From Flavipsychrobacter sp. (GTDB taxonomy: Bacteria; Bacteroidota; Bacteroidia; Chitinophagales; Chitinophagaceae), in NCBI GenBank assembly GCA_021156265.1, contig JAJNBR010000143.1, positions 1 to 7,128 on the forward strand: a stretch of 7,128 bases of DNA, in the 5' to 3' direction. Made by a program: the position numbers and the translations under genes. How positions within the stretch are numbered: the first letter of the stretch is position 1; the number at the start of each line of letters is the position of its first letter. A model generated the notes under the pieces. It was given only the letters and a program-made list of their open reading frames with translations. It ran no database searches and was not told the DNA's origin. Shown in pieces: positions 1-5,989 of the stretch.

Positions 1-46
1 AAAATAGCTTTTGCGGGCGAATTTAGCATCCCCCGTTTTTTAACCC

Positions 47-544
47 TTACTGCCTGGTAAGTGTATATGTCAATACAATACTATACTTACCGCCGTTGTA
101 AGAGAAGCCGGGCTCGATAAGCGCGTCGACAGTAAAGGAGTTGCCGCTGGCGGAAGTTGGTCCCCTGCTACCGGTGGCCAGTGTCTGGCTGGATGTGGTA
201 ACTGTCAGGTAGGAACCGCTGGTCGACTTTTTTAATTTCAGGATACCGGCCGGCATATTGGTGCTGGCTCCGCCGCCGGTTGCATTAAAATTGGCTGTAG
301 AAGCTTTTACGCCAAGCTGCCAGTTGTAGTTGCACTTCACGGTGATCGTAGAAAAGCTGGCTATTGTCTTGCCCGATGCCAGGTCGTTCGCACTGCCGAA
401 AGTTACAGTAGACGGAGATGATGCAGTTATTACATACATACTGTCGATGGTTGCTGTAGCCGTGGCGGTACCTGTCCATGAGTATTGCGCTGCGCTGCCA
501 AGTGCACAGAATAACAGAACTAATATACTGGCAACTATTCTCAA
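47..544 (-). CDS. Secreted pilin-like subunit (beta-rich surface protein A)
   Basis: A 165-residue secreted protein of unknown exact family. Residues 1-19 form a signal peptide (MRIV, then a hydrophobic core, then GSAA) with likely cleavage before Gln20. The mature part is rich in Thr, Ser, Ala and Gly with alternating strand patterns and one Cys (71), so it is probably a single beta-sandwich. The C-terminus (GGKYSIVLTYTLTRQ) has Gly at position 14 from the end and hydrophobics at positions 12, 10, 8, 6 and 4. This resembles the chaperone-binding beta-zipper of classical chaperone-usher pilins, although the usual penultimate Tyr is Arg. The start is TTG at 544-542; no ATG in frame would keep the signal peptide. 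It overlaps the end of the upstream gene by 4 nt, so translation is probably coupled. I infer a role as a fibre or surface subunit; an unrelated secreted beta-sandwich remains possible. Confidence 0.72.
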   Translation of the reverse strand: MRIVASILVLLFCALGSAAQYSWTGTATATATIDSMYVITASSPSTVTFGSANDLASGKTIASFSTITVKCNYNWQLGVKASTANFNATGGGASTNMPAGILKLKKSTSGSYLTVTTSSQTLATGSRGPTSASGNSFTVDALIEPGFSYNGGKYSIVLTYTLTRQ

Positions 545-1014
545 GGCGGCGTCAGGGTAAACAGGATGGTGAACGAATAGTTGCCTGGGGGGTAGTTCCA
601 GTTTGTGGCCATGAAGATCATGCTGTAATTGAACTGTACATCTGCGTTTTGTTTTCTCTGCGAAAACAAACGTTGATCTGTATTGGTGAGCTGCAGCGCA
701 GTGCTTACCAGGTTGGATACGTTGTTTGAATTATGTGATACAAACAGCAGCTTTACAGGGTAGGGGCTTGTAAGTGAATAGCCCGGGGGGCTTGTTACAG
801 CCGATATTCGCGCATATGCCTCACGGTTCTTGTCCTTGGTTGATAGTTGTACGGTAAGTGCATTGTTAAGGGTCTGGTCATTTTCGATCTCGGTAACAGA
901 ATTGAGGGCAAAGCTCAGGCTGGTGTTGGGAATGACCTGGATATAATTGTCCTGGTTTTGCGCATAACCGCGCGTTGACAACAGTACCAATAATATGACC
1001 AGTAGGAACCTCAT
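541..1014 (-). CDS. Secreted pilin-like subunit (beta-rich surface protein B)
   Basis: A 157-residue secreted protein, read from the ATG at 1014-1012. The reading frame is open up to 1173, but only this internal start gives a proper signal peptide (MRFLLVILLVLLSTRGYA, cleavage before Gln19); the upstream part is non-coding in character. The mature protein has no Cys and looks like a beta-sandwich. Its C-terminus (GNYSFTILFTLTPP) lines up with the end of protein A: Gly at position 14 from the end, Tyr at 12, hydrophobics at 10, 8, 6 and 4, then Thr-Leu-Thr. The two are therefore likely diverged paralogues. It is the first gene of a leftward operon and faces a divergent PapD-like chaperone gene, which supports a role as an exported fibre or adhesin subunit. 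The family name is uncertain. Confidence 0.72.
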   Translation of the reverse strand: MRFLLVILLVLLSTRGYAQNQDNYIQVIPNTSLSFALNSVTEIENDQTLNNALTVQLSTKDKNREAYARISAVTSPPGYSLTSPYPVKLLFVSHNSNNVSNLVSTALQLTNTDQRLFSQRKQNADVQFNYSMIFMATNWNYPPGNYSFTILFTLTPP

Positions 1015-1217
1015 CTGTATTATCCCTCTTTCCAGAGCCGTGTAAAAATAGCCTTGTAAATCAAAACCGCGAAAGAAAACGGGGCGCTTAACATACCCTT
1101 TGCAAAAATTGATATACTGTAAAACAATGATAACACTGTGTTTGCGCGGCTTATCCAGAATAAAAACATGCAATATTCTTGTATTTTAGACTGAAATGTA
1201 GTTGTTTTGTGGCAGCT
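1015..1217. promoter_or_regulatory. Divergent intergenic region with palindrome
   Basis: This 203 bp gap separates the leftward subunit genes from the rightward chaperone gene, so it must hold at least two start sites unless transcripts read in from outside. It is AT-rich. A perfect 11 nt palindrome, AACACTGTGTT, lies at 1132-1142 and could be an operator for both directions. Imperfect -7-like boxes are present (leftward TATTTTTA at 1050-1043; rightward TATTCTTG at 1174-1181), but neither has a correctly spaced -33 TTTG, so I do not assign promoters. No Shine-Dalgarno sequence is obvious before 1218. Confidence 0.4.
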
Positions 1218-2027
1218 ATGATGAGCCGTAATATTTTCATTCTTTTCATTCTTTGCATTATTGCATTGCCTTTTAGGAGCCCGGCGCAAAGGTTGGGCGC
1301 GTATCCTACTACGCTGGACTTCAAGCTGGCGAATGGCCAGAGCGAAGCGCAGGTGATCAATATAACCAACAGCGGTACCGCGAAAGTACAGTTCAGGTTG
1401 TACCTGAACGACTGGATACGTGACAGCCTGGGAGGTCATGAATATTACGAAGCAAATACGCACCCGCGCTCAGCTTCCCGTTGGGTGAGTGTAAGCCGCA
1501 ATTTTGTGGAGCTCGACGCCGGCCAGTCAACAACCGTAACAGTAAAAATGACCTTACCTGACTCGGCGGAAGCTGCTGAAGAAATGAAATGGTCGATGTT
1601 ATTCATAGAGACCGTGCAGGAACAAACGGCTGCCAGCAGCAAAACACCGCAGGCATCGGTGCGCAACCTGCTGCGTATTGGGGTGCATATCTACCAGACA
1701 CCTCCAACACTGACAAAGAAAGAAGTGAAGATATACGAGCTGAAACCAGTTGCCGATACACTTCCTAATGTATACAACCTTGTGTGCCAGAATACAGGCG
1801 AGATCATGCTGGAATGCAAATCTTATCTCGAGGTCACATCTCTTTCAGGTGGCAAGAAGACAAAAATAGATGCGCTGGACTTCCCGATGTTTCCCGGCCA
1901 GCGCAGGCTGGTGCGTTTTGAGCTGCCGGCCACGCTTCCCAAAGGCAAATACTCAGCGCTGGGCGTTATAGATGGTGGTGAAGACCTTTCTCTCGAAGCC
2001 ATCGAGAGCACTATAGAAGTTCGCTAG
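1218..2027 (+). CDS. PapD-like periplasmic chaperone
   Basis: A 269-residue exported two-domain protein. I start it at the ATG at 1218 (a second ATG follows at 1221); the TTG further up adds residues that spoil the signal peptide. Residues 1-23 are the signal peptide, with cleavage before Gln24. Domain 1 (about 25-160) follows the PapD pattern: a first strand YPTTLDF, then VINITNSG, then RWVSVSRNFVELDAGQSTTV, and a last strand LLRIGVHIYQTPP (151-163). That last strand has alternating Leu152, Ile154, Val156 and Ile158, like the donor G1 strand ending RIKLFYRP in PapD. The Arg8 of PapD is not evident; Arg153 may stand where Lys112 is. Domain 2 (about 164-269) is a second Ig-like fold with FPGQRRLVRFELP and LPKGKYSALGV. 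It would hold and deliver the adjacent beta-rich subunits. Related Ig-type proteins of the WxL-interacting kind are an alternative. No usher is in the window. Confidence 0.75.
   Translation: MMSRNIFILFILCIIALPFRSPAQRLGAYPTTLDFKLANGQSEAQVINITNSGTAKVQFRLYLNDWIRDSLGGHEYYEANTHPRSASRWVSVSRNFVELDAGQSTTVTVKMTLPDSAEAAEEMKWSMLFIETVQEQTAASSKTPQASVRNLLRIGVHIYQTPPTLTKKEVKIYELKPVADTLPNVYNLVCQNTGEIMLECKSYLEVTSLSGGKKTKIDALDFPMFPGQRRLVRFELPATLPKGKYSALGVIDGGEDLSLEAIESTIEVR
1234..1251 (+). repeat. 9 bp tandem repeat in signal-peptide codons
   Basis: TTTTCATTC occurs twice without a gap, followed by the related TTTGCATTA (1252-1260). The unit is three codons and encodes part of the hydrophobic core of the chaperone signal peptide (FILFILCII). 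A change in copy number would keep the frame and alter only the core length. Confidence 0.6.
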
Positions 2028-2050
2028 TCCTTGGTTTGGCATAGTATTGG

Positions 2051-2491
2051 ATGCGCTCTTCTCAAAAAAGCTGTATGAGCACCCGTTTAGCTATTGTATT
2101 GCTGGCCTGCATCAGTCCACTGTTCCTGCATATGTCTTGCAAAGACACAACTAAGACTAACAACTGCGATGGCGTGATCTGTACCATGGATTTTCGTGGT
2201 ATAGCTCTGCAGGTAAATGACAACGCCGGCAACCCCGTTAAGCTGGATGAGGCCTATACCATTCGCGTGAAGACCGGCGAGCAGATAACCCACGAAGCAA
2301 ACGCGGGGCGCAGCGGTACATATACAGTACTGGATGATGGTTACCGGGGCAAGCTCGTCCATTCAACAGCCGAATTCAGGTTTGTCGGCAAGCGCGGCGG
2401 ACAAGAAGTTGTCAACGAACTATATACGATCTCTGCGGATTGCTGCCATATTAGTAAGCAATCAGGAAAGACGGAAGTGGTAGTCCCCTGA
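2051..2491 (+). CDS. Small lipoprotein with paired cysteines
   Basis: A 146-residue protein with a lipoprotein-type N-terminus: a hydrophobic core, then FLHMSC with the lipid-bearing Cys at 30. The lipobox is loose (His-Met-Ser before Cys), which Bacteroidota often tolerate. The ATG at 2075 (residue 9) gives a more usual signal length and may be the true start. The mature part begins with CDGVIC (39, 44), followed by a beta-rich domain with VNDNAGNPVKLDEAYTI, a TYTVLDDGYRG stretch, and an ADCCHI motif (Cys131, Cys132) near the end. The four Cys could form two disulfides. I recall this layout in hypothetical proteins of Bacteroidota but know no function. It starts 23 bp after the chaperone gene, so it is probably in the same operon and may be a surface or periplasmic accessory of the fibre cassette. 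Its stop codon abuts that of the convergent barrel gene. Confidence 0.72.
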   Translation: MRSSQKSCMSTRLAIVLLACISPLFLHMSCKDTTKTNNCDGVICTMDFRGIALQVNDNAGNPVKLDEAYTIRVKTGEQITHEANAGRSGTYTVLDDGYRGKLVHSTAEFRFVGKRGGQEVVNELYTISADCCHISKQSGKTEVVVP

Positions 2492-4372
2492 TCATTGGCC
2501 GTCGTCTAAATTCAGTGTAATGATGTCCGGCTTGGTCACGAAGTTGCTATTGTACCTGTAGCGAAGATTGGTATTCAGCATGATCTTGTACCTTGCCTCA
2601 CCTTCCACTTCCCTTGGGAAGTAAATAGCCCTCAGCTCCATTGTTCCGAATACGAGGGCATTGTTCCGTACGCGTAAACCGCCGCCGATGCCTGTGTAAA
2701 CATCTGCTTTTTGAAAGCTCTCCTGCTCCGGTGTAAGTGTCACTGCATTTACCGTTACAAATGGCGCAAACCGGAAACCGAGGAAGCTGTACTTCAAATA
2801 GAAATAAGTTTCCGACAGTACGCCTATACGCTGGTCGCCGGTTATCCATCGCGAGTTGAAGTTGTACAACCCGAAGGGATTGTTGATACGCAGCACATCG
2901 CCCGCATATCGGTTGAAGATGCCCGAGTAGCTCAGGCTGGAATACTGCCTGATACGCGTGCTGCCTGCCTTGAACAACCGGGTGAACATGTTGGCGCCGA
3001 TTACCACACCCGCATCCTCCAATGCATAACCCCTGTAAAATGCTCCCGACCGGAAGAAGAACCGGTAAAAGTCCTTACCGGGTGAGATATAAAACCTGTC
3101 GGCTTTGATGCCGGCGTAGGGACGCTCCAGATCCAGTTGCCGTTGCCAGCCACCGGTCAGCGAAACGTTATAGCCGTAAGGTATGTCTTCTGTTATGCCA
3201 AAGCCAAATATGTAGTTGGTCTTGTAGAAGTTCTGCCGGAAGAAGGTGATCTGCCCGAGCACCGTTTCCGTATTGTTGAATATCGGGTCAAAGCCGGTAA
3301 CCTGCTCAGGTACATCGGTAAACCTGAACTTAGCATACCTCGCCGAGATGAACTTCCGGTCGCGGATGCGGGCGGCAATGAGCCTGTCGGTGATGAGGTT
3401 GTAACCGCCCCACACATCGTAGGCATGCATGCTGTATTTAAAGAACATGCTATCGGGGCGGCCGTTCTCATAGGCTTTCACCGACTCCTTCCTGGCATAC
3501 TGCAGGCCGCCGGCCAGCCTGGTATTGGGCGATACCAGCGGCCGGTCGAGACGAATGAAGTAGCCGTGCTCTTCTTCCCAACGGTCTATCAGCGTTTGGG
3601 CGGCAGTGGAATACCCGATGGTACCGTTGATAAAGCTGCCACCGATACTGTACTTAGTGTATTCGGCCAGGTATCCAAAAGCCGGGTCTCGATCGCCGTG
3701 AGCCAGGGTGCGCAGCTTGAGGCGCTGGCCCATACCCAGCAGGTTCAGCTCCTGCACCTCGACCGTGGCGCGCTCCAGGCTGCCGATGTCAAAGCCGCCC
3801 GTCAGCGAGAAAATGTCTTTGGTCACCACCTCGATATCTACTGTATCAGTTGTACCCACCGGCCTTACTTCTATGCGCACGTCCTGCAGAAAGTTGAGCG
3901 TACGCAGGAAACGCTCGTTATCGGCGGTTTTGTATGGGTCGAGCCGGGTACCTTCTTTTACGAAGAGGTGGTTACGGATCACCCATTCCCTGGTATCGGT
4001 GTGCAGGGCATCCATGGTCTTGTACAGCAGCACTTCCGCTTTGCTGTCCGTGGCCTTAGGGGGCTCCCGGAAGCTTTTCCTGTCAATGCTGATGTGCCTG
4101 ATATACTTGCCGTCGTACTGTTTGTAGGGGTTCTCGCTCAGCATGTTGAGCGTGGAGCTCCAGGCCACTGTGTCGTTGGGGTTGCGGGTGATGGCGTCCA
4201 TGCCTTTGTCCCACAGGTTGCCGAGCCAGGTGTTTTTCTTAAAGATCTTGATACTATCCAGCGTCAGGGAATCGAGCTTGCGCTGAGCGGCCGACTGCAA
4301 CGGACAGACAAACCCTATGATACATAGCAGCACCGGCAAACGGTAACAACCTTTCAACTGTTTCAGTATCAA
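2492..4372 (-). CDS. Omp85/BamA-like outer-membrane protein
   Basis: A 626-residue outer-membrane protein. Residues 1-29 are a signal peptide ending QSAA, with cleavage before Gln30. Residues about 88-185 look like a POTRA-type domain: YIRHISID, then VIRNHLFVKEGTRLD, then ERFLRTLNFLQDVRIEV and VDIEVVTKD. The segment ELNLLGMGQRLKLR (208-221) is typical of the first barrel strands in the Omp85 superfamily. The rest, rich in aromatic strands, is a barrel whose last strand seems to end at Phe611, with a 15-residue tail after it. At this length it has far fewer POTRA domains than BamA (about 800 residues, five domains), so it is more likely an accessory member than the essential assembly protein. 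The start is TTG at 4372-4370; TTG at 4357 is an alternative and no ATG is available. The upstream lipoprotein gene ends 51 bp away, which suggests joint transcription. Its substrate is unknown. Confidence 0.8.
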   Translation of the reverse strand: MILKQLKGCYRLPVLLCIIGFVCPLQSAAQRKLDSLTLDSIKIFKKNTWLGNLWDKGMDAITRNPNDTVAWSSTLNMLSENPYKQYDGKYIRHISIDRKSFREPPKATDSKAEVLLYKTMDALHTDTREWVIRNHLFVKEGTRLDPYKTADNERFLRTLNFLQDVRIEVRPVGTTDTVDIEVVTKDIFSLTGGFDIGSLERATVEVQELNLLGMGQRLKLRTLAHGDRDPAFGYLAEYTKYSIGGSFINGTIGYSTAAQTLIDRWEEEHGYFIRLDRPLVSPNTRLAGGLQYARKESVKAYENGRPDSMFFKYSMHAYDVWGGYNLITDRLIAARIRDRKFISARYAKFRFTDVPEQVTGFDPIFNNTETVLGQITFFRQNFYKTNYIFGFGITEDIPYGYNVSLTGGWQRQLDLERPYAGIKADRFYISPGKDFYRFFFRSGAFYRGYALEDAGVVIGANMFTRLFKAGSTRIRQYSSLSYSGIFNRYAGDVLRINNPFGLYNFNSRWITGDQRIGVLSETYFYLKYSFLGFRFAPFVTVNAVTLTPEQESFQKADVYTGIGGGLRVRNNALVFGTMELRAIYFPREVEGEARYKIMLNTNLRYRYNSNFVTKPDIITLNLDDGQ

Positions 4373-4381
4373 AATACTTTT

Positions 4382-4407
4382 GTTGGGTTTTGTTACAAAC
4401 CCACAAA
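4382..4407. repeat. Inverted repeat before the barrel gene
   Basis: GGGTTT (4385-4390) and AAACCC (4397-4402) flank a 6 nt loop; with one bulged T the arms extend outward through TTTTGT and ACAAAA. It fills most of the 51 bp between the lipoprotein stop and the barrel start. The leftward strand has no T-run after the stem, so it is a poor terminator; it may be an attenuator, an RNA-stability stem or an operator. The inner part is the palindrome TTTGTTACAAA (4389-4399), which recurs at 5629-5639. Confidence 0.45.
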
Positions 4408-4423
4408 AATCATACGAGGCGCA

Positions 4424-5188
4424 TTACTGCTTAAAGGTAGCCGTGCACGACTCATTCACCACCCCCGACGAATCGGTAACGGTGTAGTTGATAGAGATCT
4501 CGTTGTCGTTGAAGGTGCCGAGGCCCTGGTAAGTGAGACCGCCCGCTGTTTGCACGGGTACGGTCACTGTTTTGTTGTTCGGGTTCAGGTCGGCGTATAT
4601 GGACTGCGACCAGCTCTTGGTCCAGAAACCCTTGATGATGATGCGGTTAATATATGTCTGCACCGGCTCTATGAATACCGCAAACTGGCTGGGACCCGAT
4701 TGCGAGCAGGTGTGTGATTCCTGGTACGGGCCATTGAAGGCAACGGCAAAGTTGACATAAGGCTTTATGGTAAGCGACATGGGATGCGAAGAAATGCCTT
4801 TGCCCCGGGCTGAGTCGGTTACGTAGAGCTGGTACTTGCCTTCGGGAGTTTTGTTGGCAGTCAGCGTCATTATCGAAATGAAGGGAGGCGTGCCCGATTG
4901 CGGCGAGAAGCTGGCCTTTACGCCCAGCGGCAGATCGCTGGCGTTCAGCTTTACTATCTCCGTTTTGCCGGTAAGGGGTTTTACGCTTAGCTGCAGGCGA
5001 ACCTCGCCTATACGCTCTACCGCGGTGTCGCGAATACCGTCCACTTTGTACGAGAAAAGCTCTGTTGGTGTTGGTTGGGGCAGGGTGTCGTCTTCGCCGC
5101 CTTTATTGCAGCTTGTTACCGTTCCGATCGTTACCATCGCTGCCACCGCCAGTGCAGCGCTCATTCTGTTTCTGAGGGCCTTTGCCAT
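4424..5188 (-). CDS. Lipoprotein with Ig-like domain
   Basis: A 254-residue lipoprotein. The N-terminus has basic residues, a hydrophobic core and the lipobox VTSC with the lipidated Cys at 27. An acidic, Pro-rich linker (31-42) follows. Residues about 45-142 form an Ig-like domain; the run SDLPLGVKASFSPQSGTPP followed by LTLTANKTPEGKYQLYV is the usual Gly/Pro-rich pattern of such folds. The C-terminal domain (about 146-254) has Cys161 and Cys248, which may pair, and a segment TVTVPVQTAGGLTYQGLGTF followed by SCTATFKQ. I recall this C-terminal pattern in hypothetical lipoproteins of Bacteroidota; no function is known to me. The gene lies 51 bp upstream of the Omp85-like gene on the same strand, so the product may be a lipoprotein partner of that barrel, as several lipoproteins are for BamA. 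Upstream there is an 801 bp gap. The ATG start at 5188-5186 is clear. Confidence 0.8.
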   Translation of the reverse strand: MAKALRNRMSAALAVAAMVTIGTVTSCNKGGEDDTLPQPTPTELFSYKVDGIRDTAVERIGEVRLQLSVKPLTGKTEIVKLNASDLPLGVKASFSPQSGTPPFISIMTLTANKTPEGKYQLYVTDSARGKGISSHPMSLTIKPYVNFAVAFNGPYQESHTCSQSGPSQFAVFIEPVQTYINRIIIKGFWTKSWSQSIYADLNPNNKTVTVPVQTAGGLTYQGLGTFNDNEISINYTVTDSSGVVNESCTATFKQ

Positions 5189-5311
5189 AAAATAAAGATA
5201 AGGATATAGTGTTTAGCTTCAGTTATATAATTTGTTATAATAGACAGGCGTTTGTTGATTTTGGTTGATCGATTGGCCTTTGATTTGGAATTTTTCTATG
5301 TGTTGATAACA

Positions 5312-5711
5312 GTTGTTGCCGTTTTTGTCATGAATTTCGGCTTTTCGTGCTTTTTGCCCGGCGGTTTTTGGCTCGGGTATTGAGTAGCAATGGTTTGTAA
5401 TTGACGGGCTACGTTCATAATTGTTGTTTGTTTTCGTTGTTGCCGTTTTCGGTACCAGGAGACAAACAGTACGAAACAATTCAGGCTAGTTTGTAACAAT
5501 GGCGTAGTTGTTGTCTGTAACATTTCGCGTGCCGGGGTTGAAATAGTGTTACTGTTCATGTGATAGTGTTGATGCGGGTTTTGGTTCGAATGTGTTAGTT
5601 TTTTTGGAGTCGTTTTGGTATTTGGTATTTTGTTACAAATTCCTGGTGTCTGATTTCATGGAGTTGGACCATACAGGGTTTGAGCTCGAATCTGTGTCAA
5701 TTTGTTGCCGT
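5312..5711 (+). repeat. Dispersed TTGTTGCCGT repeats
   Basis: TTGTTGCCGT occurs at 5313-5322, 5437-5446 and 5702-5711. The first two copies share a longer 14 nt core, GTTGTTGCCGTTTT (5312-5325 and 5436-5449), spaced 124 bp apart. All lie in the gap upstream of the lipoprotein gene. The G+T bias makes some repetition likely by chance. Confidence 0.4.
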
Positions 5712-5730
5712 ATAGGCGCCCCCTATAGGG
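5708..5730. repeat. Hairpin with CCCTATAGGG palindrome
   Basis: TATAGG (5711-5716) pairs with CCTATA (5722-5727) around a 5 nt loop; after one mismatch the stem gains two more pairs (CC 5708-5709 with GG 5729-5730). The right arm is part of the perfect 10 bp palindrome CCCTATAGGG (5721-5730), and GGCGCC (5715-5720) lies between. If transcription starts near 5800 leftward, this stem would sit in the leader roughly 70-95 nt from the 5' end. Confidence 0.4.
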
Positions 5731-5807
5731 TTTGCTGTTATTCCTGTCCGGAGTAAAGGACTGAAAGGTATGTGCGATACGGCTTTTAAAGGTAGTTTTC
5801 ATTACTG

Positions 5808-5815
5808 CAAATATA
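5808..5815 (-). promoter_or_regulatory. Leftward -7 box, TATATTTG
   Basis: On the minus strand this reads TATATTTG followed by CA, an exact match to the Bacteroidota primary sigma factor -7 consensus TAnnTTTG. No TTTG is found 19-21 bp upstream; instead the palindrome CGGTGCACCG (5840-5849) lies 24 bp upstream, where a regulator could act. It points toward the lipoprotein/Omp85 unit and would give that unit a leader of about 600 nt. A chance match in AT-rich DNA is possible. Confidence 0.35.
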
Positions 5816-5955
5816 CAACAATTTGTCGATTCATTCCGCCGGTGCACCGCCATTTTCATATCCGAACGCACAAGAATGCCGACCCTTCTTATGATCTTTC
5901 ATGGGCAGGTCTAAATAGCAAGATTTCAGCTGGCAGCAAAAGAAGTATACGAAAC

Positions 5956-5978
5956 ACGCCCCTCAAAGTGCGAGGCGT
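5956..5978 (-). terminator. Candidate terminator after lgt
   Basis: On the minus strand ACGCCTC (5978-5972) can pair with GGGGCGT (5962-5956), seven pairs including one T-G, around a 9 nt loop, followed by TGTTTCGT. It begins 11 nt past the lgt stop. The T-tract is weak, so termination may be partial. Confidence 0.45.
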
Positions 5979-5989
5979 ATTAGTATTAG

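Larger units (their letters stand above)
5189..5989. other. Long intergenic region, G+T-rich on plus strand
   Basis: An 801 bp stretch between the lgt stop and the lipoprotein start with no convincing gene. Hand counting of 5221-5640 gives T 178, G 111, A 80, C 51, so about 69% G+T and about 39% G+C, unlike the coding regions around it. It contains short repeats (TTGTTGCCGT three times, ATAGTGTT three times), two TTTGTnACAAA-type palindromes, a hairpin at 5708-5730, a palindrome CGGTGCACCG at 5840-5849, a leftward -7 box at 5808-5815, and the presumed lgt terminator at 5956-5978. The open frames in it are short, overlap one another and have skewed Asn/Thr/Lys/Gln content that follows from the base bias. 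It may be a long leader, a non-coding RNA or the remnant of a lost gene. Confidence 0.6.

Noticed and set aside
1015..1173. N-terminal extension of subunit protein B to an ATG at 1173
   Set aside because: The extra 53 residues would bury a good signal peptide inside the protein and they show no domain; the ATG at 1014 is preferred.
3137..4327. Long plus-strand open frame (396 codons) inside the Omp85-like gene
   Set aside because: It lies wholly antisense to a gene with signal peptide, POTRA-like domain and barrel pattern. Its translation has no recognisable domain, and codon bias of the real gene explains the open frame.
4373..4423. Rho-independent terminator between the lipoprotein and barrel genes
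   Set aside because: The stem is followed by AACAAAA on the transcribed leftward strand, not by a T-run, so it was kept only as an inverted repeat.
5219..5559. Two overlapping minus-strand frames of 86 and 87 codons
   Set aside because: They overlap in different frames, lack signal peptides or domains, and are rich in Asn, Thr, Lys and Gln as expected from the A/C-rich strand.
5577..5631. GG-containing T-rich stretch as a possible G-quadruplex
   Set aside because: The G runs are mostly only two long with uneven spacing, so any two-tier quadruplex would be weak; composition explains it.
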